From: Paulownia fortunei | Taxonomy: Eukaryota; Streptophyta; Magnoliopsida; Lamiales; Paulowniaceae | DNA length: 64,000 bases | Reading direction: 5' to 3' | Assembly (NCBI GenBank): GCA_019321725.1 | Contig: CM033114.1 | Location: 13,620,278-13,684,277, forward strand | Shown: positions 1 to 10,659 of the stretch, one piece after another | How the letters are laid out: each line of letters starts with the position of its first letter | Position numbering within the stretch: position 1 is the first letter of the stretch | Notes under the pieces: model-generated | Told to the model about the DNA's origin: nothing | The model's database searches: none | Seen by the model: the letters and a program-made list of their open reading frames with translations, nothing else | Made by a program: the position numbers and the translations under genes

Positions 1-196
1 TCAAATGAAATAAGCTTCAGGTCCATAGAGCTTTTGATCATGAAGTTATGCTCAAATTACAAAAACTGCACAAGTTGGAAACATGCTTCCATTTATTCCC
101 TAACACAAAACATTAATAACAAGAATATTTAACAAGAATAAAGCAAGAAAGTATAAAGGATTTGATATAAAAATATGTCAAAATATGCACTTATCA
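1..196 (-). repeat. A1 3' LTR, first 196 bases only
   Basis: Bases 1-196 match 10461-10659 almost base for base and both end in ...CACTTATCA, the minus-strand start TGATAAGTG. The rest of this LTR lies left of the window. The few differences (small indels and substitutions) indicate an insertion that is old but not ancient. Confidence 0.95.
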
Positions 197-213
197 AATT
201 CCCCCACACTTAA
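197..213 (-). other. A1 polypurine tract
   Basis: Directly next to the 3' LTR the minus strand reads AAGTGTGGGGGAATT and then TGATAAG. A purine run abutting the LTR start is the plus-strand primer site of LTR retrotransposons. B1 has the closely similar AAGTTTGGGGGTATT at the same place. Confidence 0.85.
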
Positions 214-1918
214 CCCTTGCTTGTCCTCGAGCAAGCTTAAAACAAACATAAACTAATCCACTTTCGTAGGAAAACACGATTGCATTTAGCATATGCAACA
301 AGCCTTTAAACCCCTAGGTGGCCCATAGAGGACGAGTTATAGTCTCGTGAAGGTTTCCAGCAGTGATACCTACAAACACCTATAATAACTATCTTCCAAC
401 TTTTATTCTCATGAAGCAACAAAGTAATATGGAAATAAAATCAAACAAGTGTTGAGTTTAACTTTTAGTCATTCAAAAATCAATACATTTCCACAATAAT
501 CATACTCAAGTGTGTGTGTGTGGACAGTTAATATCAATAGTGATGAAACTATGCATGTTTCAAATAAGTGAATTCTCATAAAACCTTACAAAACCATCAC
601 CCAATCTCTAACAGAAAAGTTAAACATCATAGGCTCTTCCTTTGGTGCAAATCTCCACTACACTGAAGGCACCACACGAAATCAAAAGGTCTTTAACAAA
701 GGTTGTAATGGGGCCAAAGGGTGGTGATGTAGCTAAGAAATAAAAGGATAGGATGCAACAAAGGTTCTAAAAACTTCATGGAATCAGAGACATAAAATTT
801 ATCGATGAAGAATTCTCCAACTCCACAAATTTCATACTGGAGTCTATTGTTATTGAATTGGACCCCTCTTATTCATCTTGCAACATCTCATTTTTAGTTG
901 CAACTTGTAGCACTTTGCAACTTTTTTTTTATATTGTTTTTTCTTTTTCTTTTTTCTTTTCTTGTTTTTTTTAGAGAAACTCCCCCACACTTATCTTCTA
1001 TCCAACCTAAATTTCTTTTGTAAGTCCAAGCTTTCAATTGAATGTCTCTTAAACTCCAATCATTTTTAGAACAAGGGTTGGATAATAGTGTATTTAGGCT
1101 AGGTAAAAAGATATGGTTACAAAAAAAAAAAAATATATTTATTTATTGTAAGGCTCAAAGTGGTTTACTAGGGGGATGTTTTCTTTAAATATCATATAGG
1201 GAACAAGCTGATTTGGCAATGGTGCTAGAAAGCCTAATGCCTTAATCATTTTTCTAGTGGTGCACTATCAGTCGTTCGCCTCGACAGACCAAAAGTAAAA
1301 GTTCTAATACTCAACCCCTACATGTTGAAGATTCAAGTGATGATTAGAGTAAGGGCATAAGAACTATATATTTTGACATGATTGTCTTCACACTAAATAA
1401 CATAACTATTTGTGCAAAATAAAATTTGAGTATAATTATCGCAAAAATATATTAACCAAATAACAACATCAAAGTCCAAAACAACACCTATCATCAATTA
1501 AACCGTATTATTCATGCTTAATTTTAATCATTGAAGTTGGAAGAACCTATACGACTCAAAAAAAATATTGGTAATTCACAAACACTTGTTAAAAACTTTA
1601 CAAACCTGCCATATTATGCAAAAAATAGGGATGCGTCTCAAGAGTGTTACAATTACCTTTACTCAGCCACTTTTTTTTCATGCTTTCAACGGACCCAGCA
1701 AAAAAACACGCTTGATTTAAATTTATTTATTTATTATTTTTTTTATATACTAAAAAACACACACATTGAATATACAAGTCATGATATCAATTATCCCTCC
1801 CTCCAACCTAATCGAGACATTGTCCCCAATGTCAAAAATAGATATGAAAGTAAAGTTTGAAAGATATCACCTGAAATGCGGCTAAAAAAACTGAAACAAC
1901 AAAAAAAAACACATACTA
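214..1918 (-). other. A1 3' non-coding region
   Basis: This 1.7 kb stretch between the LOG gene and the polypurine tract has no credible coding frame; the plus-strand 109-codon frame at 1531-1860 is low-complexity and has no match within the other family A copies. It holds a second purine run at about 981-998 (minus-strand AAGTGTGGGGGAG), a homopolymer-rich stretch at 920-975 and 1120-1145, a short GT run at 512-523 and the hairpin at 1816-1833. I see nothing else in it. Confidence 0.6.
1816..1833. other. Perfect hairpin upstream of a purine-rich run
   Basis: GACATTGTCCCCAATGTC has two perfect 7-base arms around a 4-base loop. On the minus strand it is followed within about 10 bases by a purine-rich run (GGTTGGAGGGAGGG). 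Family A copy A2 has the same structure at 56058-56075 and family B copy B2 has a shorter version at 45455-45468, each followed by a G-rich purine run. A role in RNA folding or plus-strand priming is inference. Confidence 0.6.
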
Positions 1919-2593
1919 TTAGATAAAATCATTAACAATAAGTATCACAGACTGAGAGTCAAATTCAATTTGCGTTTTCGACCATTGTCCTATTGGACCA
2001 ATCCACATTGGCCAGATTGGATCAGGTTTTGGCACATATGCTAGAAGTTGATCAATCAGCTGGTCAGGTGTTGGAGCAGAAATGATGATTCTTCTCGCAG
2101 AAGTTGAAATAAACCCTTTTTTCGCAGCATGATCTACAAAAGATAGCAAACCATCATAAAAACCATTAACATTAAGAATACCTATAGGTTTTTGGTGAAT
2201 GTTGAGTTGTGCCCAAGAGACAATTTGGAATAATTCTTCCAATGTACCAAAACCGCCAGGTAGAATGATGAATGCATCCGCATTGTTTAACATATTAGGC
2301 ATTCTGTCCTGAATGTGTGACACTTTCAGCTCATCTCCAATGGTCATACCTGTGATATTCTGTACTGTTAAACATTTTGGGATAACTCCAGAACTTTGAC
2401 ACCTCCTACATAAGCAGAAATGGCAACACTCCCCATTAACCCCAAACTGCCTCCCCCATACACTAAATGAATTTTTCTTTCTGCTAAAGTTCTACCAAGA
2501 TTATTGGCTGCCCCTATAACTCACCATTTTTTCCTAGATTGGATCCACAAAAAACACAAATGGAATTAAATTTGCGAGTTGAAGAAACTTCAT
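1919..2593 (-). pseudogene. LOG-like: LOG cytokinin riboside 5'-monophosphate phosphoribohydrolase, captured copy in A1
   Basis: LOG enzymes release active cytokinin bases and ribose 5-phosphate from cytokinin nucleotides, normally in the cytosol and nucleus. The minus strand encodes, in order, the family's CVFCGS start (near 2550), YGGGSLGLMG (about 2433-2460), GVIP-type residues, and PGGFGTLEE at 2234-2260, the signature of this Rossmann-like family. The longest open frame is 142 codons (2347-1919) and covers the carboxy-terminal two thirds, including the SWAQL, KPIG, SFVDHA and SARRIIISAPT blocks. The amino-terminal third is present but shifted: one base is missing after the ATG at 2593, and there are indels near 2520 and 2395. 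About 675 bases in total is full length for the family (roughly 200-220 residues). No introns are seen, whereas plant LOG genes usually have several, so capture through an mRNA is inferred. It lies between the integrase and the 3' LTR, in the same place as in A2 and A3. Confidence 0.9.
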
Positions 2594-2834
2594 TTTTTTT
2601 CTTTTTTTTTCTTTTTTAAAATAAGTTGTGCAAAAATAGAGTGAATACGGTGATATTTATTGAGGTGTGAACAGGAATACATTTATTGCATGTCTTTTTC
2701 TTTTGTCAAAAAGGTTGAAAATAAGGACACATAAGAAATTTAAAAATTACCTACTACCACGTGTATGTACATGTAGTTGTGATTGTGGCTCACATCTTCT
2801 CTGGTTTTACGTCCAGTAACGGCTTAAACGCCCT
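2594..2834 (-). other. Spacer between the passenger frame and LOG in A1
   Basis: AT-rich sequence with no frame of its own. It is alignable with A2 at about 55075-55292 (shared text includes ACATGCAATAAAT and TTTTTGCACAACTTATTT), so it belongs to the captured or element-derived unit. No promoter or splice signal can be called with confidence. Confidence 0.45.
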
Positions 2835-3389
2835 CTATGGGTCGAGGATATGCTTCCCATCCAGTTTTCTTATAAACTGGCAAACAGGGTCTTTTAATGT
2901 CAGATTCCCAAACTATAAACCTCATATTCATTTCGGAAACGATCCCATAAATCAAGAATTGCACGTTGTACCAATCCACATGAATGCGTCTCAAGAGTCA
3001 ATATAATGTGATCTAAAGACTCCTTACTCAGTCCATCCATAATGAATTTAAGTTTATCTTCTCGATTTTTAGAGACCATTCCTAAAGAACGACACTTTGT
3101 GTTGCAAGTCATCTAGCACAAATATGACAAACTTTCATTTTTTTTCGCCCTTCGTTTTTTGAATATGTGCTTTTACCAAAACCAGACATGTATCTAGTAA
3201 GCAAATTTGAAAACTCATGTGAAAACTCACCTGCCCTTACCTTTGCTTCAATTAACCATCGTATGTCCTCCGGAATGCCCTTGTGCATAAGCATCTCAAT
3301 TTTTCAATCCTGATTTTATAAATTTTCAAAATTGCATTTTTAGGAAGAAAAGGAAATCGCTTCTTGAGAGTTAGAAATATGTCACCCAT
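2835..3389 (-). pseudogene. Unrecognised passenger reading frame of family A (A1 copy)
   Basis: Starting at ATG 3389 the minus strand encodes a protein of about 185 residues, broken by frameshifts near 3300, 3113 and 2900. It begins MGDIFLTLKKRF and then carries KGIPEDIRWLIE, a cysteine cluster CHICAR-MTCNTKC (pattern CxxC-x4-CxxxC), and a helical-looking carboxy end containing KLKFIMDGLSKE and RAILDLWDRF. I do not recognise the family. It sits just after the integrase, where Athila elements can carry an env-like frame, but no signal peptide or transmembrane segment is evident beyond a short hydrophobic run upstream of this ATG. Homologous copies lie in A2 (54288-55070) and A3 (56585-57044). 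It may be a second captured host gene or an element-specific ORF; the sequence alone does not decide. Confidence 0.5.
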
Positions 3390-3496
3390 TTTGAAAATAA
3401 CAAGAAAAGAGAATGAGAAAAACAAAGAAAATTTGTACAAAGATTTCAGTTGTTTAGGAAACTGACAAGTCGACTTTTTATAGCCACGGAGTACCG

Positions 3497-4981
3497 TTAT
3501 CCGCCATTTAACCGGGAAAAGAAAAAATAAAAAATAAAAGAAGAAGAAGAGAAGAAAAAAAATAATGTCAGATAAAAAAAAATATATACAACACTAATCA
3601 TAACAAGGGTTAGAAAGAAAAAGAATTCCTCTTGTGAAAATTGATTTTCTAAAAATGGTTTAACTCTTTGTCCATTTACTTTGAATATGTTACCATTTCT
3701 AGGATTTTCAATGTCAATCGCCCCATAAGAATATACTTTTTTTACAACAAAAGGACCACTCCACCTTGATCTCAATTTTCCAGGAAACAAATGCAATCGA
3801 GAATTATAAAGCAAAACCTTTTGACCAACCTCAAATATTTTTCTTGAAATTTTATTATCATGAAAATCTTTGATTCTTGCTTTATAAATTTTAGAATTCT
3901 CATATGCATCATTTCTCAATTCTTCAAGTTCATTGATTTGCAATTTGCGCAATTTTAAAGCTTCATCAAGGTTGAAGTTAAACATTTTGATTGCCCAATA
4001 AGCTTTATGTTCAAGTTCAACAGGTAAATGACAAGGTTTTCCATAAACTATCCTATAAGGAGACATGCCTAATGATTTTTGAAAGCAGTTCTATATGCCC
4101 AAAGTGTATCGGTAAGTCTAAGAGACCAATCTTTACGGTTTGGGTTAACTATTTCTCCAAAATTGTTTTATCTCCCTATTTGCAAGTTCAACTTGTCCAT
4201 TTGTCTGAGGATGATAAGGGGTTGCAACTTTATGTATGATTTCATATTTCTTCATTAAAGTTCCAAAAACTTTGTTACAAAAATATTCCCCATCACTGAT
4301 AATAGATCTAGGAATTCCAAACCGACTTAAAATATTTTCTTTCAAAAATTTTATCACTATTTTGTGATCATTGTTTCGACAAGGAATTGCCTCGATCCAT
4401 TTTGAAACATAATCTATGGCAACCAATATGTAAAGAAAACCAAATGATAATGGAAATGGCCCCATAAAATCAATACCCCAACAATCAAAGATTTCAATCA
4501 CTAGGATAGGGTGTAGGGGCATCATATTTCTCTTTGAAAGGGACCCTAACTTTGACAATTTTTACAACTTTTGCAGAAAGTGTAAGTATCTTTGAAAAGA
4601 GTTGGCCAATAAAATCCACATTACAAGATTTTTGCAATAGTTTTCTTTATAGAAAAATGACCACCACATGCTTCTGAATGACAAAATTTGACAATATTAC
4701 CTATCTCATTGTCAGGCACACATCTTCGAAAGATTTGATCCGGCCGGACAATATTTGAATAGGTATAGATCATCCCAATAAAATTTTTTAACCTCAATCA
4801 AAAACTTCTTTTTATCTTGAGAGTTCCAATGTGATGGCATCTTTCCTGTTACAAGAAAATTAATAATGTCAGCAAAACCAAGGTAAAATAGAAACGTTAA
4901 ATAATTGTTCATCAGGGAAAGTGTCATTAATAGGTGTGGTTTGAAATGAGTCATCACAAGTCTCGACAAATGATCAGCCAC
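3497..4981 (-). pseudogene. A1 integrase
   Basis: The integrase inserts the cDNA into the genome. From 4981 the minus strand gives the RNase H/integrase linker (ADHLSRL), then an HHCC zinc region at about 4560-4700, then the catalytic core in the frame 4558-4145 with Asp30 (GIDFMG), Asp89 (SDGEYF) and Glu124 ([10 protein letters not shown]). Only 34 residues separate the last two because one residue is missing from the usual SDGGSHF block. The carboxy-terminal frame 4066-3497 contains the GPF/Y-type segment [12 protein letters not shown] and ends without a chromodomain, as expected for Athila. Frameshifts at about 4145-4066 and near 4600 disrupt it. Confidence 0.88.
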
Positions 4982-5140
4982 TACATTCTCTACTCCCTTT
5001 TTATCTCGAATAGTAACATTAAATTCTTGGAGTAAGAGAATCTACCTAATCAGTCTTGGTTTAGCATCTTTTTTTGACAAAAGATATTTCAAAGCTGCAT
5101 GATCACTGAAAACAACAATTGGTGAGCCAACAAAATAAGA

Positions 5141-6580
5141 TCAAAATTTATCCAATGCAAAAACTACAGCAAGTAATTCTTTTTCAGTTGTTGTATAATT
5201 CAATTGAGCACTATTTAAAGTTTTACTTGCATAGTAAATAACATATGGTTTTTTATCTTTTCTTTGTCCCAAGACAGCTCCAACAGCATAATTACTAGCA
5301 TCACACATTATTTCAAAAGGTAAAGTCCAATCTGGAGGCTGCATGATTGGAGCAGACGTAAGTATGCTTTTAAGCTTAACAAAAGCATTTTCATAGTTTT
5401 CAGTCCATTCAAAAATAGTGTCTTTTGTTAGAAGATTACACAAAGGTTTAATATTATTTAAAAATCTTTGATAAATCTTCTATAAAAACCAGCATGTCCT
5501 AAAAATGATCTAATCTCCTTCACAGTCTTGGTGTTGGCAAATTGGTAATTAACTCAATTTTAGATTTATCAACCTCAATACTTTCTGATGATATAATGTG
5601 TCCAAGAACAATACCAGTTGTTACCATGAAGTGACATTTCTCCCAATTGAGCACAAGATTCTTTTCTTCACACCTGATCAAAACCTTTTCTAAATTAGAT
5701 AAGCAATCGTCAAATGAATTACCAAAAACAGAAAAATCATCCATGAAGACTTCAAGAAAACATTCAACCATGTCACTAAAAATACTAAGCATGCATCGTT
5801 GGAATGTAGCTGTGCATTACATAATCCAAAAGGCATCTTTCGATATGCAAAAGTACCAAAATGACATGTAAAAGTTGTTTTCTCTTGATCTTCAAGTGCA
5901 AATTGCAATTTGGTTATATCCAGAATATCCATCTAAAAAGCAATAAAATTCGTGTCCTGCAACTCTTTCTAAAATTGATCCATGAAAGGTAATGGAAAAT
6001 GATCTTCTCTAGTGACTGAGTTGAGTTTTCTATAGTCAATGCACATTCGCCAACCAGTAACAGTCCTAGTTGGAATTAATTCATCATTCTCATTCTTGAC
6101 TACAGTAACTCCAGATTTCTTAGGTACAACTTGAGTCGGACTTACCCATTTGCTATCAGAAATAGAATGAATGATTCCATTATCTAAGAGTTTAATGACT
6201 TCATTTCTTACTACTTCTTTCATATTAGGATTTAGCCTTCGTTGTATTTCTCTAGATGGTTTAGCATTTTGCTCTAGATAGATGTTATGTGTGCAAATGA
6301 AAAGGATACATATTACCTTTATATCAGCAATGGTCCATCCTAAAGCATTCTTATGCATTTTCAGAGTTTCGATCAACTTACCTTCTTGATATGCATCGAG
6401 TTTGGAAGAAATTATTACTGGAAAAATTTCATTCTCACCCAAGAAAGAGTATTTCAAATTAACTGGCAAAGGTTTCAATTCAACCATGGGAGCTTTAATA
6501 CTTGATGGAATAGATTTTACTGTTGATGATGAAAGTTCTTCGAACCTTGGCTTCCAAAAATATTTTTCTTGTAACTGCAA
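5141..6580 (-). pseudogene. A1 reverse transcriptase and RNase H
   Basis: The reverse transcriptase copies the element RNA and the RNase H removes the RNA strand. The frame 6580-5969 carries WVSPTQVVPKKSG and IDYRKLN; 5932-5690 carries MPFGLCNA; 5792-5520 carries the catalytic FMDDFSVFG with the Asp pair at about 5736-5741. The RNase H frame 5443-5141 starts with the catalytic MCDAS block and contains TEKELLAVVFALDKF. Frameshifts near 5965, 5800 and 5515 split the domain over several frames, so no working polyprotein can be made. Confidence 0.9.
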
Positions 6581-7473
6581 AAATTCAGAGATAGTATTAG
6601 TGTGTTCCTTTTTATAATACTTTCACTTTCAAAACAAGTCTCCAAAGAATCTGAAGAGTTAGTAGTAGTAAAGTATTCATGAACAAGTTCCTCAATTGAA
6701 TCCACTTCATGTACTTCGACATCTTCTGCAGGTTGCATACAAACATTAAACACATTTAGTTCCAAAGTCATATTTCCAAATGATAACTTCAAAATACCAT
6801 TTCTACAATTGATCAAAGCATTTGAAGTTGCAAGAAAAGGACGACCCAAAATGATAGGAATTTGTGTATGTGTTTGTGCAACAGGCTCTGTGTCCAAAAT
6901 AATGAAATCAACTGGAAAGTAAAACTTATCAATTTGTACCAACACATCTTCTACTATTCCCTTTGGAACTTTAATCGAACGGTCAGCTAATTAGAGTACA
7001 ACAGAAGTTGTTTTAAGTTCTCCCAAACCTAACTGTTCATAAACTGAGAAAGGTAGAAGATTTACACTAGCACCAAGATCAAGCAAAGCACGCTCTATTC
7101 TAGTGTTTCCTATGATACATGAAATGGTTGGACAACCTGGATCTTTGTACTTAGGTGGAGTGAATTGTTGAATGATTGAACTACCACTTTCAGTTAAAAA
7201 TGCCTTCTTTTGTACATGATGTTTTCTTTTGATTGTACACAAATCTTTCAAAAATTTGGCATAAGGTGGAACTTGCTTGATTGCATCCAATAATGGAATA
7301 TTAATCTTGACTTGTTTAAAAATTTCAAAAATTTCAGCATTTGAGTTCAATTTCTGAGTTGCTTGCAATCTTTGAGGAAAGGGTGCTGGAGGTAAATATT
7401 TTTCTTTTTCTTCATTTTCATGCTTACCTTCTTCAAACTTACCTTTATCGTCAGAACTATTTCCATTTTTCAT
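6517..7473 (-). pseudogene. A1 aspartic protease and linker to reverse transcriptase
   Basis: This protease matures Gag-Pol. Residue 132 of the 7473-6991 frame is the catalytic Asp in DLGASVNLLP, the Athila form of the retropepsin DTG/DSG motif. One TAA stop near 6991 interrupts the frame, which then continues in the same register at 6945-6517 (PIILGRPFLATSNALI and a long acidic linker). A frameshift follows before the reverse transcriptase. Apart from that single stop the domain is intact, unlike A2, where the catalytic residues are deleted. Confidence 0.88.
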
Positions 7474-8941
7474 TTCTGGAGGTGGATTAGAAACTTTCTC
7501 CTTGGGATGAATAGTCTTGTCAACAACTTTTCCATTCCGAAGAGTTGTAACTGAATTAGCCTCCTTGACTGCATTTTCACCTGAAGAAGAAACATGACAC
7601 TGAGTAGAAGGATTAGGTTGAGTTGAGCAGGAAATTTACCTTTTTCATGAGTACGCAAAGAAGTTGTCAGTGTTGAAAGTGTGCTTCTGATCTCATTGAT
7701 AGCTTGTGAAGTCTGATTATTGATGTTTGTTTGTTCATGCATAAATGCTTGTAAAGTCTCCTCAATGGATTTTGTATGTGGAGGTGGATAAGAATGAAAG
7801 TTTTGTGGTTTTTGTGAATGCGGTGGTTGGGCACGGTTATCATCTCGCCAACTGAAATTGGGATGATTTCTCCATTGTGGATTGTAAGTTTCATATGGAG
7901 AATGGAAAGGCTTTTTGAATGTGTTCATAAAATTTGCTTGTACTGGAAGGTTTGGACATTCATTGGTGGAGTGCCCCAAAAGTTCACAATTGCTACAAAC
8001 TTCTTCCTCTTGCACAGATTTGATTTCCTTTACTTTCTTAAGTTCCATGGCTTCAACTTTTCTTGTTAAACTAGCAAGTCTAGCATTTAGATCATCTTCT
8101 TGACTAAGGTAATATTTTCCTTTATTATTATTAGCAAGATTAGATCTAATAGAACCTCGGAAGAATTAACACTATGCCATGATTGAGAGTTTTCTACCAA
8201 ATGATCTAGATATTCTAGGGCTTCATCAAGTTCCTTATCAAGAAACTCACCATTACACATTGTTTCAACAAATTGTTTTGTTCAGGAGTTAAACCTTCAT
8301 AAAAGAAACTAATTAAGCGCCATTTTTCAAAACTATGATGTGGGCATGAATTCAACAAATCTTTAAATCTTTCCCAACATTGAAAGAAAACTTCATTCGA
8401 ATTTTGAGAAAAATTTTGAATTTGTCTTTTCAAAGCATTAGTTTTATGAGTTGGAAAGAATTTTTTCAAGAATTCAGCTTGCATTTCTTGCCAAGTACCA
8501 ATTGACCTAGGTTTTAAAGAATTAAGCCAATTTTTTGCTTTATCTTTTAAAGAGAAAGGAAATAATTTGAGCTTAACAATCTCATTTGTGCAAGTTTGAT
8601 CATCAAAAGTGGCACATACTTCATCAAATTCTTTTAAATGCAAGTAAGGACTTTCAGAGTCTAAACCATGGAAATTAGGAAGTAAAGGGATCATACCTGA
8701 CTTGAATCGAAAATTATTTGGCATTTAGAGGAAAAATGAAACAAGAAGGAGAAGAATTTCGAGGAGGTTGCAAGTAATAACGCATGGTACGCACCTGTTG
8801 ATTCTCATTTTCATCCTGGACACTTTCATTTTCAGCCATGGTGGAAGTGTGTGGAGATGATTCAAACAAATTTCCAAACAAAGTTTCGGAATTATTTCTT
8901 ACTAAACGTCGAGAATTATGACTACGATACCATATAACCAT
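7470..8941 (-). pseudogene. A1 gag with CCHC zinc knuckle
   Basis: Gag forms the virus-like particle and binds element RNA. The ATG at 8941 is also used in A2 (33026) and A3 (59503), which supports the start. The capsid-like part is in 8724-8215 (LKLFPFSLKDKAKNWLNSL and EFLKKFFPTHKT, typical Ty3 gag). The nucleocapsid knuckle CSNCELLGHSTNEC (C-x2-C-x4-H-x4-C) lies at 7956-7997 in the frame 8048-7470. The three pieces are in different frames, so the gene is broken. The 3' end overlaps the protease start at 7473. Confidence 0.88.
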
Positions 8942-9016
8942 ATATCCATAAAGAAAATAAACAAACTATATTTACAAAGGAAAAATATTAACAAACCTGA
9001 ATACTTACCTTGCCTT
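8942..9016 (-). other. A1 5' leader between primer site and gag
   Basis: A short untranslated leader of about 75 bases between the tRNA-Asp primer site and the gag ATG. It contains no feature beyond an AT-rich run. Confidence 0.6.
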
Positions 9017-9032
9017 CCCCGCAACGGCGCCA
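9017..9032 (-). other. A1 primer binding site, tRNA-Asp
   Basis: The minus strand reads TGGCGCCGTTGCGGGG just after the LTR, complementary to the 3' end of plant tRNA-Asp except for one missing base (the usual form has GCCGGGG). Six bases separate it from the LTR end. Confidence 0.88.
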
Positions 9033-9038
9033 AAAACA

Positions 9039-10659
9039 TGCTACAACTTTAAGGTTGCAAACCCAAGTGCAGGTTGTAGTAAGTAATAAATTTTTCGTGA
9101 GTCCGAGGTCGATCCACAGGGAAGTTGTTTGAAGAATTCAAGTTTATATTTATAAAAAAGATGGAGTTTATGTGAATCAAAAATATATGAACAATTAATG
9201 TATGATGTAGCTAAAGAAAAAACCGAAGTAATAAAAGTACTGAGGATTAGGGATCCACTCTTGAGTTTTGGATAGATAAATGGTTATTTATTCTTTTTAC
9301 CTCTATTAATTGCCACAATTGGAATCCATACATAATGAAGGTTCCAATGGGAAGATATTATCAAGTAACTCATGCAATAAGGTAATCATGATATTGTCTT
9401 ACTATTGCAAATTATCTCTTAACGCCAACACTTATTTATGGGATCAAGCATTTATATACTCCTTCGTCAACAACAAATCAAGGTTTCACATTAGCAGTCG
9501 GTGGGGTAAAACTGTACAATAAGCTAAATGAACCTAAGTATTTGTTGTGCTATTGGAGATACATAAATCAAGAATCACCACAAAAATAAGTAGGGTTTAG
9601 ATCAAAAATAATAATAATAATACAACATACTTAAACAATTTCTACCCTTATAACCATTTTTCTTCCTCCATCAAGAGATTCACCCCTTTTCCTCAGCAAA
9701 ATGAAATTTAGAAAGACATAATAAAAGTAACAAAGACTAAAAATATAAGAGAAACTAGAAAATGCATTTCTATTACTACTAGAAAACTTACAATACAAAC
9801 TAGAACTTAGCCTAAAGAAACCCTCTACCCCCTCCTCTTACAAGCTGAATACATGGCCTATTTATAGTACTTGGAGTAAGATAGAGGCCAAACAAATAAT
9901 GGAGGGGTTAATCAAGTGGTATGCTAGTTGCCAAGAGTTGGTAAGTTGTTACACAAATTTCTCAACCACTGAATTGAATTACATTTTTTGGTCAGATACA
10001 GCAAGAGTTTGAAGATACGTAAAGAATAAAAATTGTATATCTTTCAACGCTGATATATTTTCATATATCTTTTGTCAAATTTGGCGATCGGATGAAGGAG
10101 ATATGGTCAAATTACCGGAGATATGGTCAAATTACCGAGTCATGTCCAAGAGCCACCCTGTAACATCAGCAGCAACTTGCAGCCTATGGTTTTACCATTT
10201 CAACACATTTTCACACCATCTTGTATTCAGCAAACTTGTTTATTTACCTCTTGGGTATAACATATCCAAATTTCAGACCAAAATAAATTTGGGCTCAAGA
10301 TATATAACCGAATTGGTAAAATAAGTCAATACTGGGCTGAACTCTGATCTGAATTTTGGTGATCCATTTTGTGTAATTACTTGGACGAATTTTCTGCTAT
10401 TATCAAGACTGAATTAGGCTGAGCCTCCAACATAAAAGTTGTACCTCTATCTCTTGGCTTTCAAATGAAACAAGCTTCAGGTCCATAGAGCTTTTGATCA
10501 TGAAGTTATGCTCAAATTACAAAAACTGCACAAGTTTGGAAACATGCTTCCATTTATTCCCTAACATAAAACATTAATAAAACAAGAATATTAACAAGAA
10601 TAAAGCAAGAAAAGTATAAAGGATTTGATATAAAAATATGTCAAAATATGCACTTATCA
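9039..10659 (-). repeat. A1 5' LTR (1,621 bp)
   Basis: The LTR starts TGATAAGTGCA at 10659 and ends in CA at 9039 (minus strand). Its terminal 196 bases match the partial 3' LTR at the window start. It contains a short direct duplication at 10103-10136 (GGAGATATGGTCAAATTACC twice) and a good TATA box at 9858-9867. Confidence 0.93.
9858..9867 (-). promoter_or_regulatory. Probable TATA box of the family A LTR promoter
   Basis: The minus strand reads CTATAAATAGGCC, a textbook plant TATA box, inside the LTR. Transcription would start about 30 bases downstream, near 9830. A2 has lost exactly this segment (around 32120), while A3 has a related TATATT-type run near 60600. Confidence 0.65.

Larger units (their letters stand above)
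1..10659 (-). mobile_element. A1: Athila-like Ty3/gypsy retrotransposon carrying a LOG gene (3' LTR cut by window edge)
   Basis: Read on the minus strand the order is 5' LTR (10659-9039), tRNA-Asp primer site, gag, protease, reverse transcriptase, RNase H, integrase, an unrecognised passenger frame, a LOG gene, a polypurine tract and the first 196 bases of the 3' LTR. The protease motif DLGAS, the reverse transcriptase motif FMDDFSVFG, the tRNA-Asp primer site, the long LTRs and the absence of a chromodomain fit the Athila lineage. The coding regions are broken by several frameshifts and stops, so this copy is not autonomous. It is inserted in the RNase H region of copia C1: copia coding sequence resumes at 10660. 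The other flank is outside the window, so the target duplication cannot be checked. Confidence 0.93.

Noticed and set aside
1531..1860. 109-codon plus-strand frame
   Set aside because: It is low-complexity, lies in the 3' non-coding region antisense to A1, and has no domain or conservation in A2.
1919..2347. The LOG frame as an ordinary host gene
   Set aside because: It lacks introns and the first third is frameshifted. It lies between integrase and polypurine tract of A1, and the same arrangement recurs in A2 and A3, so it belongs to the element.
3252..3440. Hydrophobic start as an env signal peptide
   Set aside because: The hydrophobic residues precede the conserved ATG at 3389 and are not kept as a frame in A2, and no downstream transmembrane segment is seen.
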